Assembly (NCBI GenBank): GCA_904394215.1
Contig: CAJFNF010000018.1
Coordinates: 1-44,418 of the forward strand
Length of the DNA: 44,418 bases
From: an uncultured Faecalibacterium sp.
GTDB lineage: Bacteria; Bacillota; Clostridia; Oscillospirales; Ruminococcaceae
Direction: 5' to 3'
The notes under the pieces were generated by a model that saw only the letters and a list, made by a program, of their open reading frames with translations, was not told the origin of the DNA and did no database searches. A program made the position numbers and the translations under genes. This document shows positions 16,719-24,963 of this stretch, piece after piece (within the stretch, counting starts at the first letter, position 1; every line of letters begins with the position of its first letter).

Positions 16719-17645
16719 TTATTCAGCGGCCTCGCTGCTGGCGGCTTCGCTGCCGGACTCCTCGCCCTTCAGCACGATGATGGACTGTGCAGCGGTGCAG
16801 TAGGTATCGGTGAAGTCGATCTCCTGCTGGCGCTCGGGGGTGACGGTCATGCCGGCCATGCCGAAGTCGGCCTTGCCGCTGTTGACAGCCGCGATGATGG
16901 AGTCGAACTCCATATCCTCGATGTGCAGGTCATAGCCCAGCTTGTCGCACAGAGCCTTGGCAAACTCGGCGTCGATGCCCACGATCTCACCGTTCTCGAT
17001 GTACTCATAGGGATCAAAGGTGGCGTTGGTGGCCATCACCAGGGTGCCGTTGGGGTACTCGGTGCCTTCGGGGGAGATATAGCCCTCAGCGCCCTCCACC
17101 TTGGCGATGTACTTGTCCAGGATGGCGTCCAGGGTGCCGTCCTCTTTCAGCTCGGCGATGGCGCCGTTCAGCTGCTCGGTCAGGTCAGCGTTGTCCTTGC
17201 TGACAGCGATGGCGTAGCTCTCCTCAGCGAAGGCGGTGTCCAGGGTGGTCAGCTTGTCGGGGTTGGCCTCCACGAACTTCTTGGCCACCTGGTCGTCGAT
17301 GCAGACAGCGTCGATCTTGTTGGTCAGCAGGGCCTGCACGGCGTCGGCGGCCTTGTTGTACTGCTCCACGCCGGCGATGCCCAGCTTGTCGTCGCCCTCG
17401 CCCACTTCCTCGCTCATCAGCAGGTCGCCGGTGGTGCCCAGCTGGACGCCCACGGTCTTGCCGGCCAGATCATCCAGAGACTGGATGGCCTGGGTGGAAG
17501 CGGAAGCAGCAGAGTCAGCAGTGGAAGCGGCAGAGCTGGCAGCGGAAGCAGCGGTGGAAGAGCTGGTGCTGGAGCAGGCGGTCAGGGCCAGAGCAGCGGA
17601 AATACCAGCAGCCACCAGGAAGCTGCGGCGAGAAATCTTCTTCAT
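16719..17645 (-). CDS. Polar amino-acid binding lipoprotein with swapped lobe order
   Basis: A 308-residue extracellular lipoprotein. The signal peptide has a twin-arginine motif (SRRSFL, 5-10) and a lipobox LTAC with Cys 24, followed by a Ser/Ala linker to about 50. The rest matches the SBP_bac_3 family, but in reversed lobe order. Residues 55-185 (SLDDLAGKTVGVQLGTTGD to DGTLDAILDKYIA) are normally C-terminal. Residues 200-293 (GTLVMATNATFDPYEYIENG, then GMAGMTVTPERQQEIDFTD) are normally N-terminal. All ligand-pocket segments seem present, so it should fold as a circular permutant. It is first in the operon with permease and ATPase and has a consensus promoter with a structured leader. Specificity is unknown. 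Confidence 0.9.
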   Translation of the reverse strand: MKKISRRSFLVAAGISAALALTACSSTSSSTAASAASSAASTADSAASASTQAIQSLDDLAGKTVGVQLGTTGDLLMSEEVGEGDDKLGIAGVEQYNKAADAVQALLTNKIDAVCIDDQVAKKFVEANPDKLTTLDTAFAEESYAIAVSKDNADLTEQLNGAIAELKEDGTLDAILDKYIAKVEGAEGYISPEGTEYPNGTLVMATNATFDPYEYIENGEIVGIDAEFAKALCDKLGYDLHIEDMEFDSIIAAVNSGKADFGMAGMTVTPERQQEIDFTDTYCTAAQSIIVLKGEESGSEAASSEAAE

Positions 17646-17688
17646 ATTCGTAACACTCCTCTTGATTGATAAACCAGATTATGTGAAA

Positions 17689-17751
17689 GGGCGGGCAGCC
17701 CGCCCGGCATCGCAAACAGACGATGCGCCGTTGAGTCGGGAACCATCCCGA
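17689..17751 (-). ncRNA. Structured 5' leader of the amino-acid transporter mRNA
   Basis: Between promoter and start codon are three adjacent inverted repeats: TCGGGA/TCCCGA (17736-17751), GCATCG/CGATGC (17707-17726) and a perfect 8-bp GGGCGGGC/GCCCGCCC hairpin (17689-17705) followed by TTTC. This could be an attenuator or stability element. I do not recognise a known riboswitch class. Confidence 0.5.
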
Positions 17752-17762
17752 TGACAACCAGT

Positions 17763-17791
17763 AGTATAGTTTTTACAAATTCAAATGTCAA
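17763..17791 (-). promoter_or_regulatory. Promoter of the amino-acid transporter operon
   Basis: Minus strand TTGACA, 17-base spacer, TATACT. Near-perfect sigma-A promoter about 118 bases upstream of the binding-protein start. Confidence 0.9.
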
Positions 17792-17895
17792 GACTTGTGC
17801 ATAAGTGAGAGGCAAATTGAAACCAATTTGAGATAACTTATGCGGAAACCGACAGATTTTGGCGCATATATACAATATTTGCCCAACATTTGGCA

Positions 17896-17924
17896 GCAAA
17901 ATGCCCCTGCCAAAGGCAGGGGCA
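17896..17924 (-). terminator. Terminator of the methionine operon
   Basis: TGCCCCTGCC (17902-17911) pairs with GGCAGGGGCA (17915-17924), followed by TTTTG on the minus strand, just after the nitroreductase stop. Confidence 0.85.
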
Positions 17925-17937
17925 GAGGGATGCAAAT

Positions 17938-18513
17938 TTACAGGATGCGGGCGATGTCCCCGGCGCTGCGCTTGGGCACGCAGTAGTCCCGGTTGCCGTC
18001 CAGATAGTACTTGACGCCGGTGGCCTCGGTCATGGGGACAACCCGGGAGCTGTGGGCGGGGTAGCCCATGGCCACCATGGTGTGGAGCTTTTCGTTCTCC
18101 TTCAGGCCCAGCAGCTGGGTCAGCTTGTTCCGGTCGATGGCGCCCATGATGCAGCTGCCCACCCCCTTGGCCCAGGCGGCCAGGGTCAGGTTGGCCAGGG
18201 CGATGCCGGTGTCGGTGTCCAGGTCCCCGGGGATGGAGGTGTCCTGCACCACCGCCACAAAAAGGGTGGGCTGTTCTTCGGGCTTGGGGGTGCCCTGTTC
18301 CGGGGGCAGATAGGCGGCCCACTTTACCAGGGGCTGGATCTGGGCCACCACTTCGGGGCTGGAAGCAATGACCAGCCGGACAGCCTGCCGGTTGGCCCCG
18401 CAGGAGGACAGCCGCACGGCCTCGATGATATCATCAATGACGTCGGCGGGCACCGGCTTCTGGGTGAAGCGGCGGTAGGTGCGGCGGGTGGTGAGAAGTT
18501 CCATGAGATCCAT
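17938..18513 (-). CDS. Nitroreductase-family flavoprotein
   Basis: A 191-residue protein of the nitroreductase family, normally a dimeric FMN enzyme using NAD(P)H. The N-terminal pattern TTRRTYRRFTQKPVPADVID and the following SSCGANRQAVR fit the FMN phosphate and ring contacts. LTLAAWAKGVGSCIMGAIDR is the typical central helix and strand. It is last in the methionine operon: its Shine-Dalgarno overlaps the stop of the peptidase gene, with 15 bases between coding regions. The physiological substrate is unknown; nitroreduction is often a side activity in this family. Confidence 0.88.
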   Translation of the reverse strand: MDLMELLTTRRTYRRFTQKPVPADVIDDIIEAVRLSSCGANRQAVRLVIASSPEVVAQIQPLVKWAAYLPPEQGTPKPEEQPTLFVAVVQDTSIPGDLDTDTGIALANLTLAAWAKGVGSCIMGAIDRNKLTQLLGLKENEKLHTMVAMGYPAHSSRVVPMTEATGVKYYLDGNRDYCVPKRSAGDIARIL

Positions 18514-18528
18514 TGCAGCAGTCTCCTT

Positions 18529-19572
18529 TCAGGGATTTGGGGTGGATAAGAGGTCGGACAGGCTGCGGACGGTCAGGCCGCCGCAGCCGGTCACTGTTTC
18601 AGCGTGGAGCAAAGAGGAGAGGACGCTCTCTTCCACACATTCCGCCACCGCCCGGAACAGCAGGTCGATTTTGGTGTCGGCCACCGCCCGCAGGGGCAGC
18701 AGGGCAGTCTGGGGGTAATGGGGGATGTGGTTCCCGGTGGAAAAGGTAATGACGATTTCCCCGCTGCCATTGCCGCAGTAGGAGCCGGTGCGGCTGAGGC
18801 CCACAATGGCCCGGTGGGCAATCCGTTCCAGCTGGTGGTGGGTCAGGGGAATGTCGGTGGCCAGGATGGTGATGATGGATCCCTTGTCCTCGTGGGGCGG
18901 CACCTGGGCGGCCCGGGCCAGACGCTGGGCCACCGGCACCCCGGCGATAATCAGGTCATCGAATTTGGCGTGGTTGGACAGCACCAGGGCGCCCATGTGG
19001 TAGGTTTGGCCGTCCAGTTCCAGGGCCCGGGAGGAAGAGCCGATGCCGCCTTTCAGGCCATGGCAACGCATCCCCCGGCCGGCCCCTACGGCTCCCTCGG
19101 CAAAGTCGGCCCGGCAGTCGGCCAGGGCGGCAAAGACGTTTTCCTCGGTGACGTGGAGGCCCCGGATGTCGTTGAGGCCGCTGTCGTTGCACTCGCACAC
19201 CACCGGGTTGACGCTGCCGGTGGTGTCGCAGATGTCGGGGCAGCGGTCCAGCATGTACTTCACCAGAGCGGTGGCAGCGGTGCCCACGCTAAGGGTGTTG
19301 GTGAACAGGATGGGGGTCTCCAGGGTGCCCAGCTCGTCGATCTGCACCAGGCCGATGGTCTTGCCGAAGCCGTTGATCACGTGGGAGGCGGCCAGTACCT
19401 TGTCGTGGAAGGTGTCCCCGGGATGGGGCAGCAGGGCGGTGACGCCGGTCTGGACGTCCCCGTCAGCCAGGGTACAGTGGCCCACTGTCACCCCCGGCAC
19501 ATCGCTGATCTTGTTCAGGGGGCCGTGGGGCAGGCTGCCCACCCGGAACCCCCAGCGGGATTCAATGCCCAT
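18529..19572 (-). CDS. P1-family (DmpA-like) aminopeptidase
   Basis: A 347-residue member of the P1/S58 peptidase family (DmpA, BapA), which make themselves active by cleaving one Gly-Ser bond to expose an N-terminal Ser nucleophile. The likely site is G231-S232 in DKGSIITILATDIPL, leaving a C-terminal chain of 116 residues, close to that of DmpA. The N-terminal KISDVPGVTVGH and GKTIGLVQIDELGTLETPI are family hallmarks. The ATG at 19572 has AGGAGG 8 bases upstream. It follows metA after a hairpin without a T-run (19599-19624), so some read-through from the methionine operon is likely. The peptide substrate is not predictable; released amino acids could feed the pathway. Confidence 0.9.
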   Translation of the reverse strand: MGIESRWGFRVGSLPHGPLNKISDVPGVTVGHCTLADGDVQTGVTALLPHPGDTFHDKVLAASHVINGFGKTIGLVQIDELGTLETPILFTNTLSVGTAATALVKYMLDRCPDICDTTGSVNPVVCECNDSGLNDIRGLHVTEENVFAALADCRADFAEGAVGAGRGMRCHGLKGGIGSSSRALELDGQTYHMGALVLSNHAKFDDLIIAGVPVAQRLARAAQVPPHEDKGSIITILATDIPLTHHQLERIAHRAIVGLSRTGSYCGNGSGEIVITFSTGNHIPHYPQTALLPLRAVADTKIDLLFRAVAECVEESVLSSLLHAETVTGCGGLTVRSLSDLLSTPNP

Positions 19573-19598
19573 ATACAAAACCTCCTTGTTATGGGAAC

Positions 19599-19624
19599 AG
19601 GGCCCAGCCGTGAGACTGGGCCCT
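19599..19624 (-). repeat. Hairpin between metA and the P1 peptidase gene
   Basis: AGGGCCCAG and CTGGGCCCT form a perfect 9-bp stem. No T-run follows on the minus strand, so it looks more like an mRNA processing or stability element than a terminator. Confidence 0.6.
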
Positions 19625-19636
19625 ATATAAAGGATA

Positions 19637-20560
19637 TCAGACACTGTCCAAATTGTCCAGATCGTAGGGCGTGTTCTGATAGACGTAATAGTTCAGCCAG
19701 TTGGAATAGAGCAGATGGGCGTGGGCCCGCCACCGGAAGATGGGGGGCTTGGAGGGGTCATCGTCGGGGTAGTAGTTCTTGGGCACCGAAATGGGCAGCC
19801 CTTTGGCCACGTCCCGGCGGTACTCGGCGTCCAGGGTCAGCTGGTCATACTCGGGGTGGCCGGTGACAAAGATCTGCCGGCCGTTCTCGGTGCTCAGCAG
19901 GAAGGGCCCCGCCTCGTCGCTGGCGGCCAGCACCCGCAGGGCGGGACAGTTGTTCACGTCCTCCACCGAGATGCCGGTGTGGCGGCTGTGGGGGGCGTAG
20001 AACACCTCGTCGAAGCCCCGGACCAGGGGGTTGGCAGGCCGCAGCACCCGGTGGGGGAAGATGCCGAACATCTTCTGGGGCAGCAGCTCCTTGCGGACGC
20101 CGTAGTGGTAGTACAGGCCGGCCTGGGCGCCCCAGCAGACGTGGAGGGTGGAGTAGACGTTGGTCTTGGAGTACTCCATGATCTCGCACAGCTCGGGCCA
20201 GTAGTCCACTTCCTCAAAGGGGATGGTCTCCACCGGCGCGCCGGTGATGATCATGCCGTCAAAGCGGCGGTTGCGCACCTCGTCAAAGGTCTTGTAAAAG
20301 GCCTCCAGATGGGCCGCCGAAACGTGGGTGGCGGCGTGGGTGGCAGTCTGGAGCAGGGTCATGTGGACCTGTAGGGGACTGTTGGCCAGCAGCCGGGCGA
20401 TCTGGGTTTCGGTGGCGATCTTGGTGGGCATCAGGTTGAGGATGGCGATTTCCAGGGGCCGGATGTGCTGGGAGAGGGCCCGCTCCCGGTGCATGACAAA
20501 GATATTTTCAGCGTACAGCGCATCATAGGCTGGCAGCGTCTTGGGGATAATCAGCGGCAT
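19637..20560 (-). CDS. metA: Homoserine O-acetyltransferase MetA (acetyl-CoA type predicted)
   Basis: A 307-residue MetA-family enzyme that activates homoserine for methionine synthesis. The catalytic Cys 142 is in [12 protein letters not shown], and the His/Glu pair H235 and E237 is in VTGHPEYD. The numbering matches E. coli MetA exactly. Residue 111 (TGAPVE) is Glu. In the MetA family Glu at 111 goes with acetyl-CoA use and Gly with succinyl-CoA, so acetylhomoserine is the predicted product. That agrees with the neighbouring metY-type gene, which uses acetylhomoserine. The ATG at 20560 follows AGGAGG. It sits 37 bases downstream of metY. Confidence 0.95.
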   Translation of the reverse strand: MPLIIPKTLPAYDALYAENIFVMHRERALSQHIRPLEIAILNLMPTKIATETQIARLLANSPLQVHMTLLQTATHAATHVSAAHLEAFYKTFDEVRNRRFDGMIITGAPVETIPFEEVDYWPELCEIMEYSKTNVYSTLHVCWGAQAGLYYHYGVRKELLPQKMFGIFPHRVLRPANPLVRGFDEVFYAPHSRHTGISVEDVNNCPALRVLAASDEAGPFLLSTENGRQIFVTGHPEYDQLTLDAEYRRDVAKGLPISVPKNYYPDDDPSKPPIFRWRAHAHLLYSNWLNYYVYQNTPYDLDNLDSV

Positions 20561-20597
20561 GGGTCGGGCCTCCTTGGATGGAACTCGGTGTGGGACA

Positions 20598-21872
20598 TCA
20601 GACCTGGTCCAGAGCCTGGGCGATGTCGGCGATCAGGTCCTCGCTGGACTCCAGGCCGCAGCTCATGCGAACCAGCTCGGCGGGGACGCCGGCGGCCTTC
20701 AGCTGCTCGTCGTTCATCTGACGGTGGGTGCTGGAAGCGGGGTTCAGGCAGCAGGTCCGGGCGTCAGCCACATGGGTCTCAATGGCGGCCAGCCGCAGGG
20801 ACTTCATGAAGGTGCTGGCAGCTTCCCGGCCGCCGGCCAGGCCGAAGGACACCACGCCGCAGCTGCCGTTGGGCATATACTTCTGGGCCAGTGCATGGTA
20901 GGGGCTGGATTCCAGGCCGCAGTAGTCCACATAGGCCACCTTGGGGTGCTTCTCCAGGAACTGGGCCACAGCCAGGGCGTTGGCGCAGTGACGGGCCATC
21001 CGCACATGGAGGCTCTCCAGGCCCAGGTTCAGAATGAAGGCGGACTGGGGGGACTGGCAGCAGCCGAAGTCCCGCATCAGCTGGGCGGTAGCCTTGGTGA
21101 TGAAGGCGCCCTCCTTGCCGAACCGCTCGGCATAGGTGATGCCGTGGTAGCTCTCGTCGGGGGTGCACAGGCCGGGGAACTTGTCGGCGTGGGCCATCCA
21201 GTCAAAGTTGCCGCTGTCCACGATGGCGCCGCCGATGCAGGCGCCGTGGCCGTCCATGTATTTGGTGGTGGAGTGGGTGACAATGTCGGCGCCCCACTTG
21301 ATGGGCTGGCAGTTGACGGGGGTGGGGAAGGTGTTGTCCACGATCAGGGGCACGCCGTGGCTGTGGGCAGCCTTGGCGAACTTCTCAATGTCCAGCACGG
21401 TCAGGGCGGGGTTGGCGATGGTCTCGCCAAAGACGGCCTTGGTGTTGGGGCGGAAGGCGGCATTCAGCTCTTCCTCCGAGCAGGTGGGCTCCACAAAGGT
21501 GACCTCCACGCCCATCTTGGCCATGGTGACCGAGATCAGGTTGAAGGTGCCGCCGTAGATGGTGGAGGAGGAGACGATGTGGTCCCCGCACTGGCAAATG
21601 TTGAAGAGGGCGAAGAAGTTGGCTGCCTGGCCGCTGGAAGTCAGCATGGCTGCGGTGCCCCCCTCCAGAGCCGCAATCTTGCGGGCGACGGCGTCGCAGG
21701 TGGGGTTCTGGAGACGGGAGTAGAAGTAGCCCTCGGCCTCGAGGTCGAACAGCTTGCCCATATCCTCGCTGGTGTTGTACTTAAAGGTAGTGGACTGGAC
21801 AATGGGAATCTGGCGGGGCTCGCCGTTGCCCGGCGTGTAGCCGCCCTGAACACAGATGGTATCGCGGTTCAT
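20598..21872 (-). CDS. metY: O-acetylhomoserine sulfhydrylase
   Basis: A 424-residue PLP enzyme of the Cys/Met metabolism family that makes homocysteine directly from O-acetylhomoserine and sulfide. The Schiff-base lysine is K204 in [12 protein letters not shown], with the cofactor aspartate D179 in IVDNTFPTP. The N-terminus ([19 protein letters not shown]) and YSRLQNPT are typical of the sulfhydrylase branch rather than cystathionine gamma-synthase, although the boundary is not absolute. It lies between the methionine importer genes and metA. AAAGGAG precedes the ATG. Confidence 0.94.
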   Translation of the reverse strand: MNRDTICVQGGYTPGNGEPRQIPIVQSTTFKYNTSEDMGKLFDLEAEGYFYSRLQNPTCDAVARKIAALEGGTAAMLTSSGQAANFFALFNICQCGDHIVSSSTIYGGTFNLISVTMAKMGVEVTFVEPTCSEEELNAAFRPNTKAVFGETIANPALTVLDIEKFAKAAHSHGVPLIVDNTFPTPVNCQPIKWGADIVTHSTTKYMDGHGACIGGAIVDSGNFDWMAHADKFPGLCTPDESYHGITYAERFGKEGAFITKATAQLMRDFGCCQSPQSAFILNLGLESLHVRMARHCANALAVAQFLEKHPKVAYVDYCGLESSPYHALAQKYMPNGSCGVVSFGLAGGREAASTFMKSLRLAAIETHVADARTCCLNPASSTHRQMNDEQLKAAGVPAELVRMSCGLESSEDLIADIAQALDQV

Positions 21873-21910
21873 GGCAGAAAACTCCTTTCACAAATGGATG
21901 AAATGAATTT

Positions 21911-22567
21911 TTATTTGCGCAGGCGCTTGTCGCTGCGGTTGCACAGGGCAGTGCCCACAGTCTGGAACAGCTGCACCAGGACGATCAGCAGGATGACAGC
22001 GATCAGCATGATGTCGGCCTGGTAGCGGTAGTAGCCGTAGGAGATGGCCACCTTGCCCAGACCGCCGCCGCCAATGGCGCCGGACATGGCCGAATAGCCC
22101 AGGATGGTGGTGAGGGCGGTGGTCATGCTGGAAATCAGGCTGGGCAGGCTCTCGGGGATCATCACCTTGGTGATGATCTGGAAGGGGGTGGCGCCCATGC
22201 TCTGGGCGGCCTCAATGACGCCGGCGTCCAGTTCCCGGAGGCTGGTCTCCACCAGGCGGGCCACAAAGGGGAAGGAGGCCACCACCAGCGGAACGATGGT
22301 GGCGTTGGTGCCCACAGTGGTGCCCACAATCAGGCGGGACAGGGGGAACACGCAGATCATCAGGATCAGGAAGGGGACGCTGCGCAGGATGTTGATGATG
22401 ATGTTCAGAGCATGCATCAGCCAGCCGGGCAGGGGCAGAACCCCGTCCTTGTCGCCGGCCACCAGCAGGACGCCCAGGGGCAGGCCCAGCACCAGGGCAA
22501 ACACAGTGGAGAGAACGGTGATATAGAAGGTCTCCCACACGGCAAACACAAAATCAAAAGCGGTCAC
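21911..22567 (-). CDS. metI: Methionine ABC transporter permease
   Basis: A 218-residue permease with five membrane helices. It carries the MetI-type EAA loop (DAGVIEAAQSMGATPFQIIT) and INILRSVPFLILMICVFPLS. It forms the homodimeric channel of the MetNIQ importer for methionine and its D-form or derivatives. The start is GTG at 22567, overlapping the metN stop as GTGA, with its Shine-Dalgarno inside the metN coding end, so translation is coupled. Confidence 0.94.
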   Translation of the reverse strand: MTAFDFVFAVWETFYITVLSTVFALVLGLPLGVLLVAGDKDGVLPLPGWLMHALNIIINILRSVPFLILMICVFPLSRLIVGTTVGTNATIVPLVVASFPFVARLVETSLRELDAGVIEAAQSMGATPFQIITKVMIPESLPSLISSMTTALTTILGYSAMSGAIGGGGLGKVAISYGYYRYQADIMLIAVILLIVLVQLFQTVGTALCNRSDKRLRK

Positions 22568-23577
22568 AGGCCGGTCACCTCCTCTACGGTCACGCCGGGC
22601 TGGGCCTTGATGTAGGCCACGGCCTGGCGGGCCTGGTCCACATCACGGGGCAGCCGGAGCATCATGCTGCCGAAGCACTGGTCGTTGAGATCACGGGTGT
22701 CGGCGCTGAGGATGCTGACCAGGATGCCGGTCTCGGCGGCCAGGCTGGCCACCAGGGGCTTGGTGGTGGAGGAACCGTTGAAGGTCAGGCGGATGATGTG
22801 GTCATCCGGCGCAAAGGAGGCCACCTCCCGGGAGCTCTTGCCGCCGCCGGGGGCCACCAGACGGCGGGCCGCTGCGGTCTTGGGCCGGGCAAAGATCTCC
22901 TGCACCGCGCCTTCTTCCACCACACGGCCGCCGTCCAGAATGGCGACGCGGTCGCAGATGGCTTCCACCACACTCATCTGGTGGGTGATGACCACCACCG
23001 TGATCCCCAGCTTCTGGTTGATCTCCCGGATCAGGGAGAGGATGGAGCGGGTGGTGTCGGGGTCCAGGGCGCTGGTGGCCTCGTCGCACAGCAGGACCTT
23101 GGGGTTGGTGGCCAGGGCGCGGGCGATGGCCACACGCTGGCGCTGGCCGCCCGACAGCTGGGCCGGGTAGGCCTCGGCCTTGTCGGGCAGGCCCACCGTC
23201 TGCAGCAGTTCCCGGGCCCGCTTTTCGGCGTCGGCCTTCTTGACGCCGGCCAGTTCCATGGGGAAGCAGACATTCTTCAGACAGTTGCGCTGCATCAGCA
23301 GGTTGAACTGCTGGAAAATCATGGTGATCTCCCGGCGGCGGGCCCGCAGCTGGGCAGGGGACAGGGTCTCCATGGCGGTGCCGTCGATGACCACCGAGCC
23401 GGAGGTGGGACGCTCCAGCAGGTTGATGCACCGCACCAGGGTGCTCTTGCCGGCGCCCGACATGCCGATGATGCCGTAGATCATCCCGTCGGGAATGGTT
23501 AAGTTGATGTCCTGCAGGGCCTCGACGACGCCGTCCTTCATCTGGAAGGTTTTGGACACATGCTTGATCTCAATCAC
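22564..23577 (-). CDS. metN: Methionine ABC transporter ATPase with NIL regulatory domain
   Basis: A 337-residue ATPase. Walker A is GMSGAGKST, the signature LSGGQRQRVAIARAL, Walker B VLLCDEATSALDP, and the H-loop VVITHQMSV. After residue 250 comes an ACT-like NIL domain (DDHIIRLTFNGSSTTKPLVA and on), which binds methionine and inhibits transport when internal methionine is high. The start is GTG at 23577 with AAAGGAG upstream. It lies between the binding protein and metI in the methionine operon. Confidence 0.95.
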   Translation of the reverse strand: MIEIKHVSKTFQMKDGVVEALQDINLTIPDGMIYGIIGMSGAGKSTLVRCINLLERPTSGSVVIDGTAMETLSPAQLRARRREITMIFQQFNLLMQRNCLKNVCFPMELAGVKKADAEKRARELLQTVGLPDKAEAYPAQLSGGQRQRVAIARALATNPKVLLCDEATSALDPDTTRSILSLIREINQKLGITVVVITHQMSVVEAICDRVAILDGGRVVEEGAVQEIFARPKTAAARRLVAPGGGKSSREVASFAPDDHIIRLTFNGSSTTKPLVASLAAETGILVSILSADTRDLNDQCFGSMMLRLPRDVDQARQAVAYIKAQPGVTVEEVTGL

Positions 23578-23600
23578 AGTGGATGCTCCTTTTGCGCGAA

Positions 23601-24470
23601 TCAGGCCTGGATGGCGTCAAGGCTGGTCTGCTTGCCGCCGTAGATGCCCATGGGCTCCACGTGGATGCCGGCCACCGTCACCAGGTGGGTGCCGTTCTGC
23701 TCATTGAAGTCGTCCAGGTAGGGCTGATGCTGGAAGTAGTTGGTGTCGGTGGTGCCGTCCTCCACCACGTTGTTGGGGATGATGTAGTCGTCGTACTCCT
23801 GGATGTCCAGGGTGATGCCCTTGGCCTCCAGAATGGGGACGCAGACCTCCAGCACCTCACAGTGGGGTGCGGGGGTGGCGGCGCAGCTGACGGTCTGGCC
23901 GTTCAGGGCGTCGTAGTCAATGGTGGAATCGTAGCCGTCGGTGGGGTTCTCCACAACCGACACCACAGCGCCGCCGTACTGCTCCACCATGAAGTCCTTG
24001 ACCTGCTGGCTCTGCAGGGCGGCAGCCAGGGCCTTGATCAGGGGCTTGTCCTCGTTGCCTTCCTTGCAGACCAGGACGTTGACGTAAGCGGAAGAGCCAT
24101 CCTCCATGGCCAGGGCGTCGGTCATGGGATCCAGGCCGGCGGGGATGGCGTAGTTGGAGTTGATGACGGCGTAGTCCTCATCCTGCAGGACGTTGGGGAT
24201 CTGGGCGGCCTCCACCTCGTCGATGACGATGTTGTGGGGGTTCTCGGCGATGTCGTTCTTGGTGGCGGTGATGCCGGCGCCCTCTTTCAGGGTGAAGAAG
24301 CCGTTCTTCTCCAGCAGCTGCAGGGCGCGGGCCTCATTGGTGGTGTCGTTGGGCACAGCCACGTGGATCTGGGCTGCGCTGCCGGTGCCGTTGGAGCAGG
24401 CGGCCAGTGCGGCGGCTGCGGCAGCAGCACCGGTGACTTTCAGGAAATTGCGGCGCGAAATCTTCGTCAT
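23601..24470 (-). CDS. metQ: Methionine-binding lipoprotein MetQ with swapped lobe order
   Basis: A 289-residue lipoprotein. It has a full twin-arginine motif (SRRNFLK, 5-11) and a lipobox ALAAC with Cys 25. In canonical MetQ the NYFQHQPYLDDFN-type segment and GIYGGK-SLD precede the VPNDTTNEARALQLL segment. Here VPNDTTNEARAL comes first (39-50), through EVEAAQIPNVL, VINSNYAIPAGL and AYVNVLVCKEG, to about 170. The canonical N-terminal part (TPAPHCEVLEVCVPILEAKG, YFQHQPYLDDFNEQNG, MGIYGGKQTSLDAI) follows at 191-289. All family segments are present, so this is a circular permutant rather than a decayed gene. I chose the ATG at 24470, 8 bases after GAGGG; the ATG at 24476 is too close to it. Controlled by the T-box leader. 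Confidence 0.9.
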   Translation of the reverse strand: MTKISRRNFLKVTGAAAAAAALAACSNGTGSAAQIHVAVPNDTTNEARALQLLEKNGFFTLKEGAGITATKNDIAENPHNIVIDEVEAAQIPNVLQDEDYAVINSNYAIPAGLDPMTDALAMEDGSSAYVNVLVCKEGNEDKPLIKALAAALQSQQVKDFMVEQYGGAVVSVVENPTDGYDSTIDYDALNGQTVSCAATPAPHCEVLEVCVPILEAKGITLDIQEYDDYIIPNNVVEDGTTDTNYFQHQPYLDDFNEQNGTHLVTVAGIHVEPMGIYGGKQTSLDAIQA

Positions 24471-24523
24471 AATCATAACCCTCTTTTACTTGCTTTGTGT
24501 GTTGTTTCCCTCGTGTGTTACGG

Positions 24524-24835
24524 AAAATAAAAACTCCCGTCCCCACAGGCTCCTAAAACCTGCAAGGACGGGAGCAGAATGCTTCCGTGGTACCACCTTG
24601 TTTTACCGGTCCCTTGCGGGGCGCGGCCTCGATGCTGCGGCAGAGAACCCTCTGCGTACAGCCGGACGCTGTAACGGGCGCACCCGTCGCAGGCTTGGCG
24701 CTCTTGCCCCTCGCCCGCGCAGCTCCGAGACCATTTTCAGCCCCCTGTTCCCCGCCTGCTTCCACCGTCCAGGCTCTCTGGAAGGGGTCAATGCGAGGGC
24801 TTACTCTTCTCTTCACAGCCAATTTGATGATATCG
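24524..24835 (-). promoter_or_regulatory. T-box riboswitch, predicted methionine specifier
   Basis: This leader of metQ carries the T-box core AAGGTGGTACCACGG (24585-24599). It lies before a terminator whose arms CTCCCGTCC and GGACGGGAG (24534-24542 and 24566-24574) are followed by TTTTTATTTT. Stem I starts at GAAGAGTAAG near 24810. Its specifier loop reads CTGAAAATGGTCTCGGAGC, with the codon ATG at 24732-24734. Uncharged tRNA-Met pairing there and with the T-box would favour the antiterminator. This fits the methionine uptake and synthesis genes behind it. Confidence 0.93.
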
Positions 24836-24840
24836 TTCTT

Positions 24841-24869
24841 ATTGTATCCACCCGGCGGGATTTTGTCAA
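24841..24869 (-). promoter_or_regulatory. Promoter of the T-box methionine operon
   Basis: Minus strand TTGACA, 17-base spacer, TACAAT, placing the transcript start just upstream of Stem I. Confidence 0.92.
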
Positions 24870-24891
24870 CAGGCAAAGTGAATTTTTTGAC

Positions 24892-24920
24892 TTGTGAACC
24901 GGCGGTCTTCGTGGTAAAGT
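24892..24920 (+). promoter_or_regulatory. Promoter of the threonine/serine exporter genes
   Basis: TTGTGA, 17-base spacer, TAAAGT, 43 bases before the start codon. Back to back with the methionine operon promoter. Confidence 0.55.
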
Positions 24921-24963
24921 ATAGGGTGATCGCGGGGCCCGTGCCCCTGTACAGGAGGAACCT

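Noticed and set aside
16719..17645. Frameshift or assembly rearrangement as cause of the swapped lobes
   Set aside because: The reading frame is continuous, each family segment occurs once, and the same rotation is seen independently in MetQ.
24524..24835. SAM riboswitch before the methionine genes
   Set aside because: The T-box core GGTGGTACC and the specifier layout are explicit; no SAM-I core pattern is seen.
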